Shown in pieces: positions 12,668 through 24,984 of a stretch of 64,000 bases of DNA. Positions within the stretch are counted from its first letter, which is position 1, and each line of letters starts with the position of its first letter. Where the stretch lies: assembly GCF_012489685.1 (NCBI RefSeq), contig NC_080044.1, positions 79,780,732 through 79,844,731 on the forward strand. Direction: 5' to 3'. The notes under the pieces were generated by a model, which saw only the letters and a program-made list of their open reading frames with translations, searched no databases and was not told the DNA's origin. The DNA is from Lotus japonicus. Its lineage: Eukaryota; Streptophyta; Magnoliopsida; Fabales; Fabaceae. Both the position numbers and the translations under genes were made by a program.

Positions 12668-12889
12668 TGTCCTTTTTCTTGTAGTGTAAGTCCTAAAGAG
12701 ATTTAGCATAGTTATGAACACCGTATAATAACTATTAAGGTCGATGTGTGTCCATCTCTATCATCAGAGCGTCAATCCCTCAACCCATCGCTCGTCGCCT
12801 AGGCGTAGGTAAATCTTCATCTCATTTCTAAGGCAGCACCACGTGTTACTAACGTAATGGCACGACCCAGAAGCAAAACAACTAACGCA

Positions 12890-13330
12890 AGTAAGGTCTA
12901 TCCTCTCTAATCAATCAACATGTATTATGTTGAGGGTCTAACCTCTAAACCCAATAATCCATAATGAGATTAAGGACAATCCTCCTAATCCAATAGCGAA
13001 TGGTATGATCAAGGTCCAACCTCTTTAATCAACCAGTATGTAATATGATTAAGGTCCAACCACTTTAATCAGGTAGTAAATAATATGATTAAGGACAAGC
13101 CTCTTAATCAAGTGGGAACTAATAGGATTAAGGACAAGCCCCTTAATCAAAGGATAATTAATAGGATTAAGGACAAGCCCCTTAACCAGCAAATAAATTA
13201 TAGGATTAAGGACAAGCCCCTTAATCAAGGATAAATAATATGATTAATTAATGGGATTAAGGACAAGCCACTTAATCAGAGAATAATTAATATAAGGTTC
13301 AATCCATTAACCAAAGTGGAGTCCGATCTT
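12890..13330. repeat. Minisatellite in LTR copy 1
   Basis: About nine units of 40-50 bp share the core GATTAAGGACAAGCC(C)CTTAATCA. The centre of the array is most homogeneous; the left units are diverged. It lies about 2.6-3.0 kb from the LTR 5' end, near the position of the unrelated minisatellite in copy 2. Confidence 0.88.
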
Positions 13331-15180
13331 CCGATCATCTCCCTTCAAGTGATGCATGCAAGCAAATGCTAGTAACAACGATTCGTCCTTGCCCGGATAC
13401 GTGTCTAGCTATGGTTCATTGCCTCTATCGTTTTTGCCTAAGGTAAACGTCGGTCCTTTGACCAATTACTTCACACAAGGAGTAGCACCTGCACTTAATG
13501 GTGGTTCTACTCATAACGGCTCCTCTTCATGATGTTCACAACTCGAATCATTATCTTTCCTCGAACCTCGAATCTTCGACCCTTCCCATTTTCGAACTCA
13601 TTTCATATCCTAAGTTTTCCTCGAAAGGGGTTATCTTTATCATTCAAAGTGTTCTATCTTGAGTTAATTCATTATGGAATTTATTCTCAAATCAAGTCTT
13701 ATGCATTTATTTGTTTCAAAATCTAACAAGTCAAAAGATCCCCATTATCCCCAAGTTCCATTTCCTGAGAAAGCCCCAATCCATCACGTCAGCAGCATCT
13801 CAAACCTTCCGTCGGATCCTACTTGCTAACTCTTATAACACTCCGCATTCGAAGTCGATATACCCATAAGGTTTGGGCATAAAACAAGATTCATGCACTT
13901 TTGCAATTTAAAGGAATAGAACATGTCTATCCACTATAAAACAATAAGACGGAAACCAGTAAACGGCCGAAGCCTCCAGAAAACGGAGACGCACGTCTCT
14001 ATCAGTTCACAACGGCTGAAGCCTCAGAAATCATTTTCTCAGTCCAGTACAACAGTCATAATCACAAGCAATAAACATGTCGAAGTTATCGATGCCTAAA
14101 TCATATAGCTAATAACTAGGAGAGTTGCCCTTACCTCGAGTTGTTCTAGTTTTGCGGTGCAGGTCTCGCTCACAAGCTTGCTCAGTCAAGCCCAAGGTTT
14201 CCACAAACGAACCTTAGGGCAAACAAAGCAAAAAAATCAATCAAATTAAGTCGATATAATCGAAACAATACTAACTAAAGTTAGACAAAGCTCAAGAAGC
14301 TTCAGAGTACGACATTTAGGCACGAATGAAAGGGTTTTCCCCGAATGGATGAGTTTTGACTCGATTCAAGTTTTGTACAAAAACACTTTATTCACTGAAA
14401 CGTGCATAACTCGAGCTACAGAACTCGGAATGACACGAAACCAAAGCCAAAATTTTGACAACGGAGGGAGCTACGCTACAGCTCAGGCCATACAGACCCA
14501 AAAATTATTTTTGGACACGGTACCCTAACAAACAGGTTTCGGCCACTTTAGAAAATAGGGTTTCCGAACTTTTTCTTCGATCTAAATCAATTCCTAGGTA
14601 TTCTTAGGCAATATCTAGGCCAGGGAAACTCTCAGAAAAATTATCGGGTCGAAAACTGTCGCAGGGGTATTTTGGTCAATATTTTTAGCCCGGAAACTCA
14701 AAATCAGAATTTCGAAAAACTAATCGGATAGAAATGTCGCTAACGACGTTTATGACAACTAATCCTACTGGCACTAAGCTCAGTCGAGAGTTTTAAACCG
14801 AAAGAACGGAACTTTGCCCCAAAATGGGTATTTCAAGCAGAATTTGAGTTCGACGGCATTTCGGCGACATTCTGAAAAATGTAATCCGCTAAACATGCTC
14901 AGGGGCACGCAGGGAATAAGTTTAGACAGAAAAATCAAGTTATTTGGACAGTTTTACAAAAAGCTCAAAACTTTGAGCACAGAAAAACATAGAGAAAATT
15001 GACGGAATTGACGATCAGAAGTATGGAATAGCATCTATACCTCGAGGTCTACGCGTAGCAACGAACGATGCAACGATCAGGCAAGAAACGGCGAAAAACT
15101 TTTTCTTCCTCCTCCTCCTTCAAGCTCACGGCCAAAATGGGTTTGGTGGCGGGTTTTTTTCTTTTTTTTTTCATTTCTTT

Positions 15181-15191
15181 GCTATTTATAG
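15181..15191 (-). promoter_or_regulatory. TATA-like box of LTR copy 1
   Basis: CTATAAATAGC on the minus strand, about 0.7 kb into the LTR. LTR copy 2 has a TATA box at the same relative position, which supports its being the U3 promoter. Confidence 0.6.
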
Positions 15192-15901
15192 GTTTTGGAA
15201 AATGCGGAAAAATGATTATTTTGCGATTCCGATTTTTCCTGCGCGTTACTCTGTGAATTCTAAGATAGGGTCTGGCGACAGAATTCCAGAACTCAAAACA
15301 GGTTTCTTGGAATTAAAGCAAACGATCCAAAGTCGGTGTAAATCTATTTTACCCGAAAAACTACTTTTTGCAGTGAATGTCGGAAGAGAAAACTTCCTTC
15401 TGAAGAAAGATTGGAAACATCAAGAGAAATGGGTGTACGCGTGTGGAATCTTCGTTTGAAGCTCCGAATAGAAAAAGTCTTCATCGTCGGTTGATTTTAA
15501 GTTTCTTGAACTATCAGGGATTCGATTTCGGCAAATTTCCGAGAATTGGAATTTAACGTTCGTACATTCCAGGGTTTCGTATCGAAACGCTTGTCATGGA
15601 AAGGAATAAGATAAATTCTTATATTCCTCTTGAAGATTTTTTTGGAATTTATTCCTATAGTGTTCCCAGGGTTAAATTAATCGTTTCCTAAGGTTCTTGT
15701 CCTAGGCGTAAACGAATAATACTTGCGTCATAAGTTTCGTCGACTCGAATCTTATCCTTAACCTTCTCGTGAAATATCTTCTCCATACATTTATTACATT
15801 TAATAAACGCTGGTCCAGTTTTCTTACTTCATGTTACATCGAACTAATCGTGAATAGGAATTTTACTAATTTATTCTAAGCTTAAAAACTTGGGTCTCAC
15901 A

Positions 15902-17388
15902 AGCTCAACCTAAGATAGTGTTTGTCCTTGGCTTTTATTTATGGTCATAGCAAAACATACTGCAATTGGAAACTGTCTTCTTCTGAATTTAATTGGAAAT
16001 CTAATTGGAAATCTGGAGAATTAGAAGGAACCAAGTCCATTCTTAAAATGTGGACTTTGTCGTTAACATTTGTTCCCGCGATAACAGTTGCACCAATAAA
16101 ACGTTCACCAAGTTCATCCACAATTAACATGGTTCCATTGCATAAACATGCTGTTTGGTCTATATTTCTCAAAAGCATGATTGAAGTACCAACTTTCAAT
16201 AAAAGTTTGTGGTTTGGCATTCCTGAACTTTTAGTGTCGTTTAAAAATTCTGTGGTAAACCACTCACCTTGGATTTCAGAATCCTCATCAGATCGCAAGG
16301 CAGAGTCGGAGCTCAGATATTCATGTTCTGGTGCATCTATCATCACAAGCATGTAAGTGTTTATCATTTCAAAAGCCCCCAATGTGGGGCCAATATTGCT
16401 CTATCTTGAAATAATTGATGGTCTTTCATTTTGTGCGAATGGTCAGAATATGTATATCTAATCAATTTCATTAATGAGTTAAGACTAATTGGGATGAGCA
16501 TATTTGGTGGGATTTGAACATCGTACTCTCCTACTCCGGAATTAGGATGATCGCCATTTCCAATTTTAAGAATCCAATCTGCAAACTCTTTGATTTCTTT
16601 TGCTTCACCAGCCGTCTCAGCTGCGGTTAGCCGCATGTTCTTAGTCAATTTCATAACTTTGCAATGCTTCCACAATGAGGAAGAGTTTAGAGTAGCTTTG
16701 ACGATTTCTCGCCTGCTTCCTCTAGTTATTACAGGCAGTATTTGTCTAAAATCACCTCCAAGTATTACTACCTTTCCTCTAAAAGGCTTATGGACGTTGT
16801 CTTCATTTTTCGACCTCATTAAATCTCAGAGTGTAACGTTTAGAGCTTAGAAACAATACTTTTTCAACTTTGAAGCTTCATCCCATATAATAAGACTTGT
16901 TTCAAGTAGAAGCTTTGCTCGTAGACTTCCCTGCTTTATATTACATGTTGAGGTCTTTGTAGCATCTAATTGAATGCAAAATTTAGAATGAGTTGTTCTG
17001 CCTCCAGGTAAGAGTAATGACGCTATGCCACTGGAAGTAACAATAAGCACAATTAGTCCTTTGGATCTAAGTGACGCTGATAAAGTGTTCCACACAAAAG
17101 TCTTTCTAGTTCCACCATATCCATATAAAAAGTAGAAGCCTCCTGAGTTTGACAACACAGATGTGACAACCCTCTCATATACAGACTTTTGCTCAGGTGT
17201 AACCATACTAAGAAACTCTTCAAATTGTACCTTTAATGCATCTTTGTCATAGTTTAGTTCATCGACAATAAATCTATTGTCAAATTACAGGACTTCATCA
17301 TATTCTGGAGTTGGCAAACATGGGTAATCATTTAATGACTTACCATTTCTTTGGAGCAACTTCTCAATTTTAATGATACATAAATTTG
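15902..17388 (-). pseudogene. Helitron Pif1-like helicase, left copy of a tandem duplication
   Basis: Minus-strand blocks 17206-16847 (P-loop region GYGGTRKTFVWN, Walker B LIIWDEA), 16819-16364 ([10 protein letters not shown] motif) and 16382-15945 (KVGTSIMLLRN...). These are ordered helicase motifs of the SF1B Pif1 type used by Helitrons. A single-base deletion near 16383 shifts the frame (APHWGLLK where the other copy has APTLEAVE), and a stop occurs before 16830. The P-loop reads GGTRKT instead of GGTGKT, which would cripple ATP binding. Its true C-terminus lies at 7887-8051, beyond the LTR. Confidence 0.9.
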
Positions 17389-17550
17389 TCTGCATGTAGA
17401 ACTACAAAATTCTGCATTTCCATGGATTACAAAAAATAAAATTTGAGTGAAAAAAGAATTGAACAGTAGAGGCCCAGGGTATTTTTTTTTGGTGGTAAAA
17501 TTAGTATGAACATATGAATTTATATAGCCATGAATGTTTGAAAAATGCAG
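17389..17550. other. Unrelated 162-bp linker between helicase copies
   Basis: Matches neither helicase copy. It begins after the shared TACATAAATTT and ends in ATGCAG just before the second copy resumes. Confidence 0.7.
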
Positions 17551-18720
17551 GATTTCAGAATCCTCATCAGATCGCAAGGCAGAGTCGGAGCTCAGATATT
17601 CATGTTCTGGTGCAGCAATCATCCCAAGCATGTAAGTGTTTATCATTTCAACAGCCTCTAGTGTAGGGGCCAATATTGCCGTATCTTGAAATAATTGAGG
17701 GTCTTTCATTCTGTGCGAAAGGTCAGGATATGTATATTTAATCAATTTCATTAATGGGTCAGGACTAATTGGGATGAGCAGATCTGGCGGGATTTGGACA
17801 TCGTACTCTCCTACTCCGAAATCTGGATGGTCGCCATTTCCAATTTTAAGAATCCAATCTACAAACTCTTTGATTTCTTTTGCTTCATCAGTCGTCTCAG
17901 CTGCGGTTAGCCGCATGTTCTTAGACAATTTCATAACTTTGCAATGTTTCCACAATGAGAAAGAGTTTACAGTAGCTTCGACGATTTCATGTCTGCTTCC
18001 TCTAGTTATTACAGGTAGTATTTGTCTAAAATCACCTCCAAGTATTACTACTTTTCCTCCAAAAGGCTTATGGGCTTTGTCTTCATTTTTCGACGTCATT
18101 AAATCTCGAAGTGTAACGTTTAGAGCTTAGAAACAATACTTTTTCAACTTTGAAGCTTCATCCCATATAATAAGACTTGTTTCAAGTAGAAGCTTTGCTC
18201 GTAGACTTCCCTGCTTTATATTACATGTTGAGGTCTTTGTAGCATCTAATTGAATGCAAAATTTAGAATGAGTTGTTCTGCCTCCAGGTAAGAGTAATGA
18301 CGCTATGCCACTGGAAGTAACAATAAGCACAATTAGTCCTTTGGATCTAAGTGACGCTGATAAAGTGTTCCACACAAAAGTCTTTCTAGTTCCACCATAT
18401 CCATATAAAAAGTAGAAGCCTCCTGAGTTTGACAACACAGATGTGACAACCCTCTCATATACAGACTTTTGCTCAGGTGTAACCATACTAAGAAACTCTT
18501 CAAATTGTACCTTTAATGCATCTTTGTCATAGTTTAGTTCATCGACAATAAATCTATTGTCAAATTACAGGACTTCATCATATTCTGGAGTTGGCAAACA
18601 TGGGTAATCATTTAATGACTTACCATTTCTTTGGAGCAACTTCTCAATTTCAATGATACATAAATTTTTCAAATCAGCATCTGTGATTCGTAGGCCTACA
18701 GTCGAGAACAAAGATTAACA
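17551..18720 (-). pseudogene. Helitron helicase, right copy of the duplication
   Basis: Duplicates 16272-17388 at a nearly constant offset of 1,280 bp. Block 18486-18127 encodes exactly the same 119 residues as 17206-16847, including GGTRKT. Block 18099-17551 is related but about 10% diverged and keeps the reading frame that the left copy lost. The last 70 or so residues read from 17551 downward are linker, not helicase. It continues toward the Rep part of the gene at higher coordinates. Confidence 0.9.
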
Positions 18721-18991
18721 AATTATTTTTAACTTGTGTTGTTCACATATAATTCATTAATTATATTGCACAATGTGATTTTTTAAAGTTTTGAATTTCA
18801 ATAAAATTAAATCCAAGCAATAATTAACTTATTATAACAACATTTTAAATCTTAATAATTTAACTTGAAAATTTTCATACCTGGATTATGAAATTCTTTT
18901 CTTCTATGATGTAGAATGCCTTCTGATAAGAGTAGCCAACATGCTTCCCAAACATCATTAGGTTTTGAGATTGAATTCATCATCAACGTTC

Positions 18992-19250
18992 TTACAAAGA
19001 GTTTCTCATTTGTTCTCCGGAAGCTAAATCAGAGACTTCTTTAATTGCATAAATATATTCTTTGTCAACTGTTAGCAATCTCAATTGATCGCATGCTTCG
19101 TTAAAAGTATCATATGTTATTCCCTTCACTGTTCTGATACTTCTATATGATGTACAACCCTTTTGCATAGTTGGTAAGATTATCATGTAATATAACTATC
19201 TGATGCCTGGAGGGATATACTGTAGTCTGCCAATTTAAAACCACTCTTTC
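18992..19250 (-). pseudogene. Helitron RepHel, region between Rep and helicase
   Basis: Contains SIRTVKGITYDTFNEACDQL and DKEYIYAIKE, a conserved stretch upstream of the helicase in plant Helitron proteins. An AT-rich, non-coding 270-bp segment separates it from the helicase block and may be an intron. Confidence 0.8.
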
Positions 19251-19340
19251 TTGGTTTACAGATTCTATCTTTTTTATGATAAACAAATCTACTGGGAAAT
19301 TCAGTATATGTCAGATCCTGCCCTTCTCGGTATTTTTTCA

Positions 19341-19808
19341 TTAGCTGCAAAAAGCCATAAACATTGTGGATTTTGTACCACTCTTTTCTATAACATCTCC
19401 AACGTCTTCGTCATCATTATAATATACCAAATATTCATTTGGAAGATGAAAATTAAGTTTTTGCACAGACGACCATCGTTTGTGTACGGTAAAGCCAAAT
19501 GTTCTCCAAGCTGCCTCACACGGAGAAAGATAACGACAATCATAATATTGCTTTACATCATCCACTGGCTCTTTCGCTTGAGCATCGTTGTCCTTATGTG
19601 AAATTTCAAGCATTGCTCGGCCTGCGCCTTTGTTGATATATTTGAACAAATATTTTATAGCATTGGACTTGTTACAATACTCTACATTAATGTGAGCTTG
19701 ATACCTCATAAGGAGCGTGAGATTGTAAGGCACAACATACCTGCAATGTAGAACATGTCGCATACATATTACAATTGTAATAAATAACATATCTGAGGTA
19801 TTTTTCAT
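19341..19808 (-). pseudogene. Helitron Rep domain with the two-tyrosine motif
   Basis: Encodes VEYCNKSNAIKYLFKYINKG, in which the two Tyr of the Rep nickase motif (YLFKY) and the trailing Lys are kept. Downstream VKQYYDCRYLSPCEAAWRTF is also family-typical. The block is open but separated from the next Rep block by a non-coding gap (19809-19851). Confidence 0.88.
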
Positions 19809-19851
19809 TTTTTCACGAAGTTATGTTTTTTCAAATTGGTATCAATTTAGT

Positions 19852-20235
19852 TTACTCGGAATGCATATTACATTTGTAAAAAATTACATACCTGTTATCA
19901 ATTTCAATGTCTTTTTTCTTGATTACAATCCCTGTTTGCCTTCTTCTATACTGCAGATAGCCTTCTTCATCAATCGTGGTGGTGTTTTGAAATTTCTTTG
20001 GAAAGAATTCAGTGCACCTACCCTTCTGTGATTTTTTGTTTGCACTACCACACGGTCCATGTATCATGAAGTTAGAAACTATAGCGTGCAATTTGAGATA
20101 TAACACTGGATCAGGAAGCTCGGCACATATGACTTTGTCAATGTTGTCCTCAGTCTTCAACTTATTTTCTCCTTGCAACCAAATCAATATGTTCGCGTAA
20201 GGAAGTCTTCTTTTATGAAATTCAATTGTATACAT
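19852..20235 (-). pseudogene. Helitron Rep domain, HUH region (mutated)
   Basis: Starts MYTIEFHKRRLPYANILIWL. The family has H-x-H at this place (for example LPHAHIL); here it is Y-A-N, so both metal-binding His are lost. Then FMIHGPCG and RCTEFFPKKF follow. The N-terminal half of Rep is missing. Nickase activity is not expected. Confidence 0.88.
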
Positions 20236-20269
20236 ACCTAAAAAAACATATTAATGATTAATAAAGGAT

Positions 20270-20625
20270 GCAGGATTGATGAGACAGTGCTAGTGACAAC
20301 TGTGATATCTATCAGTAGGCTTTATTGGACCCTTCTCTGGACCGATTAAGGCCAATTGTGCTTATGAGGATGCCTTGATTCGCAGCCCTTGAGGACTCAA
20401 GCAGAAAGTGGTGTGAAGAGCACAGTTTGGTTTGATGCTTTCTATTTATGTGATTCACGCTGCTGCTAGAATTTGTCCACAGTTCTCAAGTAGAGTTGTT
20501 TGACACCTTTGTCTACAACATTGTATATCCGCTCCTTTTATTCTTTCTGCCCCTGTTTTTATTTTTCTTGTATCAGGGAATAGCAACCTTGTTTGCTATA
20601 ATTTGGCATTTTATTAAAAAAAAAC
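20270..20625 (+). mobile_element. 5'-truncated LINE 3' end
   Basis: Non-coding 3'UTR-like sequence ends TTTGGCATTTTATT followed by a run of nine A at about 20619. Such T-rich ends with short poly(A) are typical of plant L1 copies. No target duplication identified. Confidence 0.5.
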
Positions 20626-20629
20626 CATG

Positions 20630-21130
20630 TGAAGAAAGAGAGCAGATTTTAAAACAATAGAAAGGCAAAAAAAAAAAAAATACGTGTTGTGTGTGAAGTG
20701 TAGTCTGGTGTTTTAATAGCTCTGTTTAGGTTTTCAAAATTTAAAAGGAAGGAATAAGTTAGTATTTTAATTGTAGATATTTTTAAATTATTTATTTTAT
20801 GGAGATTTAGTTCAGTTTTGATTCTATCATCTTATGTTGTTGTGTACATTAAGTCAAACTATAAGAGTGAATAAAATATTTGTTGAACCACAATAATTAA
20901 TAATGCTTAAAGGAAACGGTAAAAAATCTATAAAAATATTTTTATATATGGTAATTATTTAAAGCAATTAAATTATTAATTTCAAAATTACTAAAATGTT
21001 TAATATTAGTCTTTAAATCAAGAAAAATCTTATTATTTAAAGTCTTTAAAATTGGCATCTTTTCTCCTTTTCTGGCATATCATCTTTTTTTATAATTTTA
21101 TAATTTTCTCCTCAATACTGTGTGGGTTGT
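20630..21130. other. AT-rich, no gene
   Basis: No recognisable coding or repeat structure apart from A- and T-runs. Confidence 0.4.
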
Positions 21131-21497
21131 CTGTGATCTTAAACTTGTCTATCCAGTGCTTGTGCCTATGCGTCTGAAGCTGGTTTATTTGCAGCTGGCC
21201 CTCCATTTAATATATTTGGGGATTATTATATGTATGGTCTATGGTTTTGAGGATGCCGTGGTGAGAGACAGTGGCCTTGGTTGGATGGCTTGCATTTGAC
21301 ATTTGCTTTGTATGTTAGAGTGATCTGCTGGTTAATTTGATATAGGGACAGTATGGGTCTTGTTCTGTTTTGCTTCTTAGGTAGTGCGATATGTAATCTT
21401 AGTTCTTTTTCTTCTCTTTCTTTTATTCTTTGTATTCTTTGGTTTTGAGAGTATCCCTAGTACTCCACTTAATATATTTTGCTTACCCAAAAAAAAG
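21130..21497 (+). mobile_element. 5'-truncated LINE 3' end
   Basis: T-rich 3' end with GAGAGTATCCCTAGTACTCC then TTAATATATTTTGC and a poly(A) run at 21489-21496, the typical 3' end of dicot L1 LINEs. The short open frame across it is incidental. Confidence 0.6.
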
Positions 21498-21499
21498 AC

Positions 21500-24400
21500 T
21501 AATATCATATATTTTGCAAAAGCAGGACACAATCTTGATAAGTTCATAGTGGCACTTGTTTACATATTCAAGGGTAGCATATGTTTTAAAATGGGTGAAA
21601 TGAAATTTTTAAGGACCTTACATTACAATTTACATGTAGTCCATCCTTAAATTTCACTCCAATTTTATTTGTTCTATTCAAACTTCTACTAAGCACGCTC
21701 TAAATGTGGCCATTCCTTTGCAGCTTCAACCAATTAACAAAAGGATGTCATTTTAACTTATCGTTAATCTTAATATTTTGCTAAACCATTCAATCACACT
21801 TAAGCACATATCATATAGCAAAACGTGATGAGAAGTTAATGTAAAACTTTTATATTAACAATGTATCTAAATTAACCTCTTCATAAAATTCTCAGATCCA
21901 CAAATGTCCCAGTGAAATTTCTCTTCCAGAACTGTATTTGCCAATAGATAGTTCAGATACTCCGCAAGTTTCTAGGTTCTTAGATGCAGTAGACCGCAAG
22001 ACCTTTTAAAGCTGCTGTTTTATCACTTTGCTTTCGTTAAGTAAGCCCTGTTATATATAGACAAGGCTACAATCTTATGTCTATAAACATGTTTAAATAT
22101 TTGAAGGGTACACCATCACAACAACTATATGCCACCAAGAATCCCACTTCTTAATCATCTCCACCATTATGCTTTCAGCCGAAGACTTCAAGAGGTAATT
22201 TTCTATTCTGCCACTCATTTAGGATTTATTCCTATCACTATTAAACTCCACTATAATTACAGAACTTCTTCTTATTTGATCATGAAGAAAACTTAGAGAA
22301 GAACTGCGAAACTTTTGTGCAAACTATAATTGCAGAACCTATTTTAATATTTTTTCTTCTTTAGTGGGTTCGTTTTGTACTAACTATTCATTGGATCTCC
22401 ATGATTTGTTGCATGTGAATATCCGCAGGAAAGAGGAGATGATATTTTAATCATCAATTTGCAAATAATATTTTAGATAGTAGATACTACATATGTGCCC
22501 CCAACAGAAAGAGATTTGGATTCAAATGGTAAAGATCCAGAAGTATGCTCATATTGTTTCCACTTACTATCTTTGCATTGTGACTATCGATAGCCCCGCC
22601 CTACAAATACTAGAGGAAATGGTTAGAGACTTATTTTAGATTTCAATCCAGATAAATGAGGTTGTCCGTCTAAGTCAGATGAATCAGACTTATTTAAAAT
22701 TTTGCACTCATGTTCATTTTATAATTTATATGTTAGTGATTTATCATGTTCTTCTTCATTTTCTTTAGATGGTGAACCAATTTGAATCAAGTTTGAAATA
22801 GATTGTTTTTCTGCAAAGAAATCTCAGTGCCTGGTTTATTCTTCTAATTTTAAACTGATCCTGTATTGATTCACTTCAGCTGCTTCTGGCTTTTCATTTT
22901 TCTATGCTCTTTTAGCCAACCTTTTTTAACTCTTATTCCTTTTAGAGAATTTTGTCATCTATTCCGTACCCTTTTTAAATTGCGTCTTTGTGTGGAATCC
23001 TAATGCAGAATGGAGTGATGTTTAAGCATATGGTTTCACTAGAAGAATGAACCTGGACATGATTCTCTAAAGAAGGAAGTGGCTTCACCAAGAACTTGAC
23101 CAAAGTTAGATGAATGTGTTTTCCACATAGTTAAGTTTCTGGTATTAATTTTTATAGTACTTTTCACTTACTTTATGTCACTCACAGAAATGGGTTCTGA
23201 AATCATGTACATTTTTCTGAGTTCAGGTTGGAGTGTTTAACTGACTTGAGAACATTTGGTTTTCTGGGGTGTTTTATGTGTGCTTAAGTAACATATTTAG
23301 TTTTGGGGCAGCCAAATTAGTTTAAAGTTCATATTGTTTCTTTTAAGTATTATCTCTTATGGTAACTCATTTCCTTCATGAATTGTTATACGGTGGTAGT
23401 ATGGCTTATATGTTGGCTGCCATTTTCATTTACTGGTTTGATTATATCTGGTACTTGAAATTGACAATGGGTTTGATGTATAATTTTAGGGAACTATTTA
23501 TGCTATGCACATGGTTCAAATTGCTTTGTTTGTAGTGCTGGAATCTCTTTTTTACAGTAAAAGAAGTGTCTTTGTTGGATGGCAGAAGCTGAAGTTGGAG
23601 CTGGATTTCAATTGTATTTGTACTGATTCCAAGAATAAATTAGAGAATTTTGTCAGATTTTTGTAAAATAATTGTGTGATGAACCTGAAATTCCTTTTTT
23701 TTAATAGCAAAAATAGCTTTTCAATTGAAGGTCCTAAATATCATAGATAGTTTTTTTTTTTTGGAGTCCTTAAATGAACAAAACTTTGTATTTGTCAACA
23801 TACATAGAGTACTCCCTAAGTTTAATACAATCTACATCTACATGATTACTACGAGAGCAGCAATTGGTATAACAATCCATTGGTATGAGAAAATAAAACA
23901 CTACTATGATTTAAGTATTTAAATTATATATAGGGTTTAGGTATGCACATATATTATATTTACTTAGTTTTAAATTAGAAAATAAATAACTTCTACGTGA
24001 AGGAACATATTATATAAAAATATTTAAATTTAATAGAAATTAATTTTTATATAACGTTAGTACTTTTTTCATATTTAAAAAAATATTTAAAAAGTAAAAT
24101 ATATTATATTAGAAAATTAGACGGTGACAATATATATGTCGTGCTGAGATTAAACCATTAGAATTTTAAAATATTTACTCTAATTATATTGGAAAACATT
24201 AATATATATATATATATGATTAGAGAGATAGAATATATTAATACATATATTTTAATAGAAGGAACATTTTAACAAGAAAATAGTATCATGTTAAACCTAA
24301 TAGAAATATAAATTTCCATATAATTTAAATATGTTTTTCATAATTTTATAAATTATATTATGAGTAAATATGTGTAAAGGTTGTGTGAAATTTTGCAGGT

Positions 24401-24980
24401 TGTGTGATATAATTTAAATATGTTTTTCATAATTGTTGTTTTATTTTGTTGAATGCTCCTTTTTTAGTCTCTTAATTCTAGCAACTAAAAGAATTGGCAA
24501 ATAATGATTTTAGTATATCATTTTGGATTTGAATCTTTGCATTGGTACATGCCTAAATATGGAAAAATCCACCACGCACGGGTGAGAACATTCTCCATGA
24601 AAACACTTTCATGTTTAAACTAATATAAAAATTTATTTTCAAATAATTTAAGTGCACTATCGATTTTAAAATAAATTTAGGTTTAATTATATATATATCT
24701 ATGTATTTTGGTTTCACTTTGTAAGTCCCCGCTCTAATAGTTCTAAATACATGTATTTATATCTTCAAGGTAAAAATTATTTATACGCCACATGTGAAAA
24801 ATTGAAGATTTTGGCTATTTAATTTCTTTTTTTGTCTAGAATTTTTATATTGATTAAATCAGTGTTTAAGTACAAAACAGTATAAATGATCTACCTTTTT
24901 ATTATGATTGTTCTTTTATTTTTCTTAAATTATTTATAATTAAAATAATTATTGATTTATCAAATGCAATAAAAAAAACT
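21500..24980. other. Long AT-rich non-coding stretch
   Basis: No protein family recognised on either strand. At least the right part probably belongs to the Helitron that terminates at 25011, whose 5' end I could not locate. Confidence 0.4.
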
Positions 24981-24984
24981 TCGT

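Larger units (their letters stand above)
8676..12686 (-). mobile_element. CACTA (En/Spm) DNA transposon, TSD TAA
   Basis: It starts CACTACAAAAA (8676) and ends CTTGTAGTG (12686). The 3-bp duplication TAA lies at 8673-8675 and 12687-12689. At 4,011 bp it is shorter than autonomous CACTA elements and encodes only the N-terminal part of a TNP2-like transposase, so it is probably non-autonomous. Both subterminal regions carry dense GC-rich palindromes. It is inserted inside the solo LTR and is therefore the younger of the two. Confidence 0.95.
8052..15901 (-). mobile_element. Solo LTR of a Ty3-like retrotransposon (copy 1), TSD AGCTC
   Basis: The + strand begins TGTAACACCCC (8052) and ends GGTCTCACA (15901), flanked by AGCTC at 8047-8051 and 15902-15906. 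Without the nested CACTA element it is about 3.84 kb with no coding domain, as expected for a solo LTR. A TATA-like CTATAAATAGC on the minus strand at 15191-15181 sets its orientation. It belongs to the same family as the LTR at 27372-31433, with which it shares both termini and conserved blocks, for example around 14,650 versus 28,610. It disrupts the Helitron helicase. Confidence 0.9.
7747..20235 (-). mobile_element. Decayed autonomous-type Helitron (Rep/helicase), interrupted
   Basis: A minus-strand RepHel gene occupies the blocks between 20235 and 7887. On the minus strand, downstream of the helicase stop, lies a CGTGC-AGC-GCA hairpin remnant followed by terminal CTAA and then T, which matches a degenerate Helitron 3' end at 7747. 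The 5' end is not found: Rep sequence stops at 20235, next to an unrelated LINE 3' end. The element has been hit by a solo LTR (8052-15901) and an internal duplication. It cannot be autonomous now. Confidence 0.65.

Noticed and set aside
15922..16356. A 144-codon plus-strand open frame
   Set aside because: Antisense shadow of the helicase, whose minus-strand motifs are recognisable.
24560..24600. Second Helitron-like end (CACGCACGGGTGAGAAC)
   Set aside because: Hairpin-like, but not followed by CTRR and T at the usual distance.
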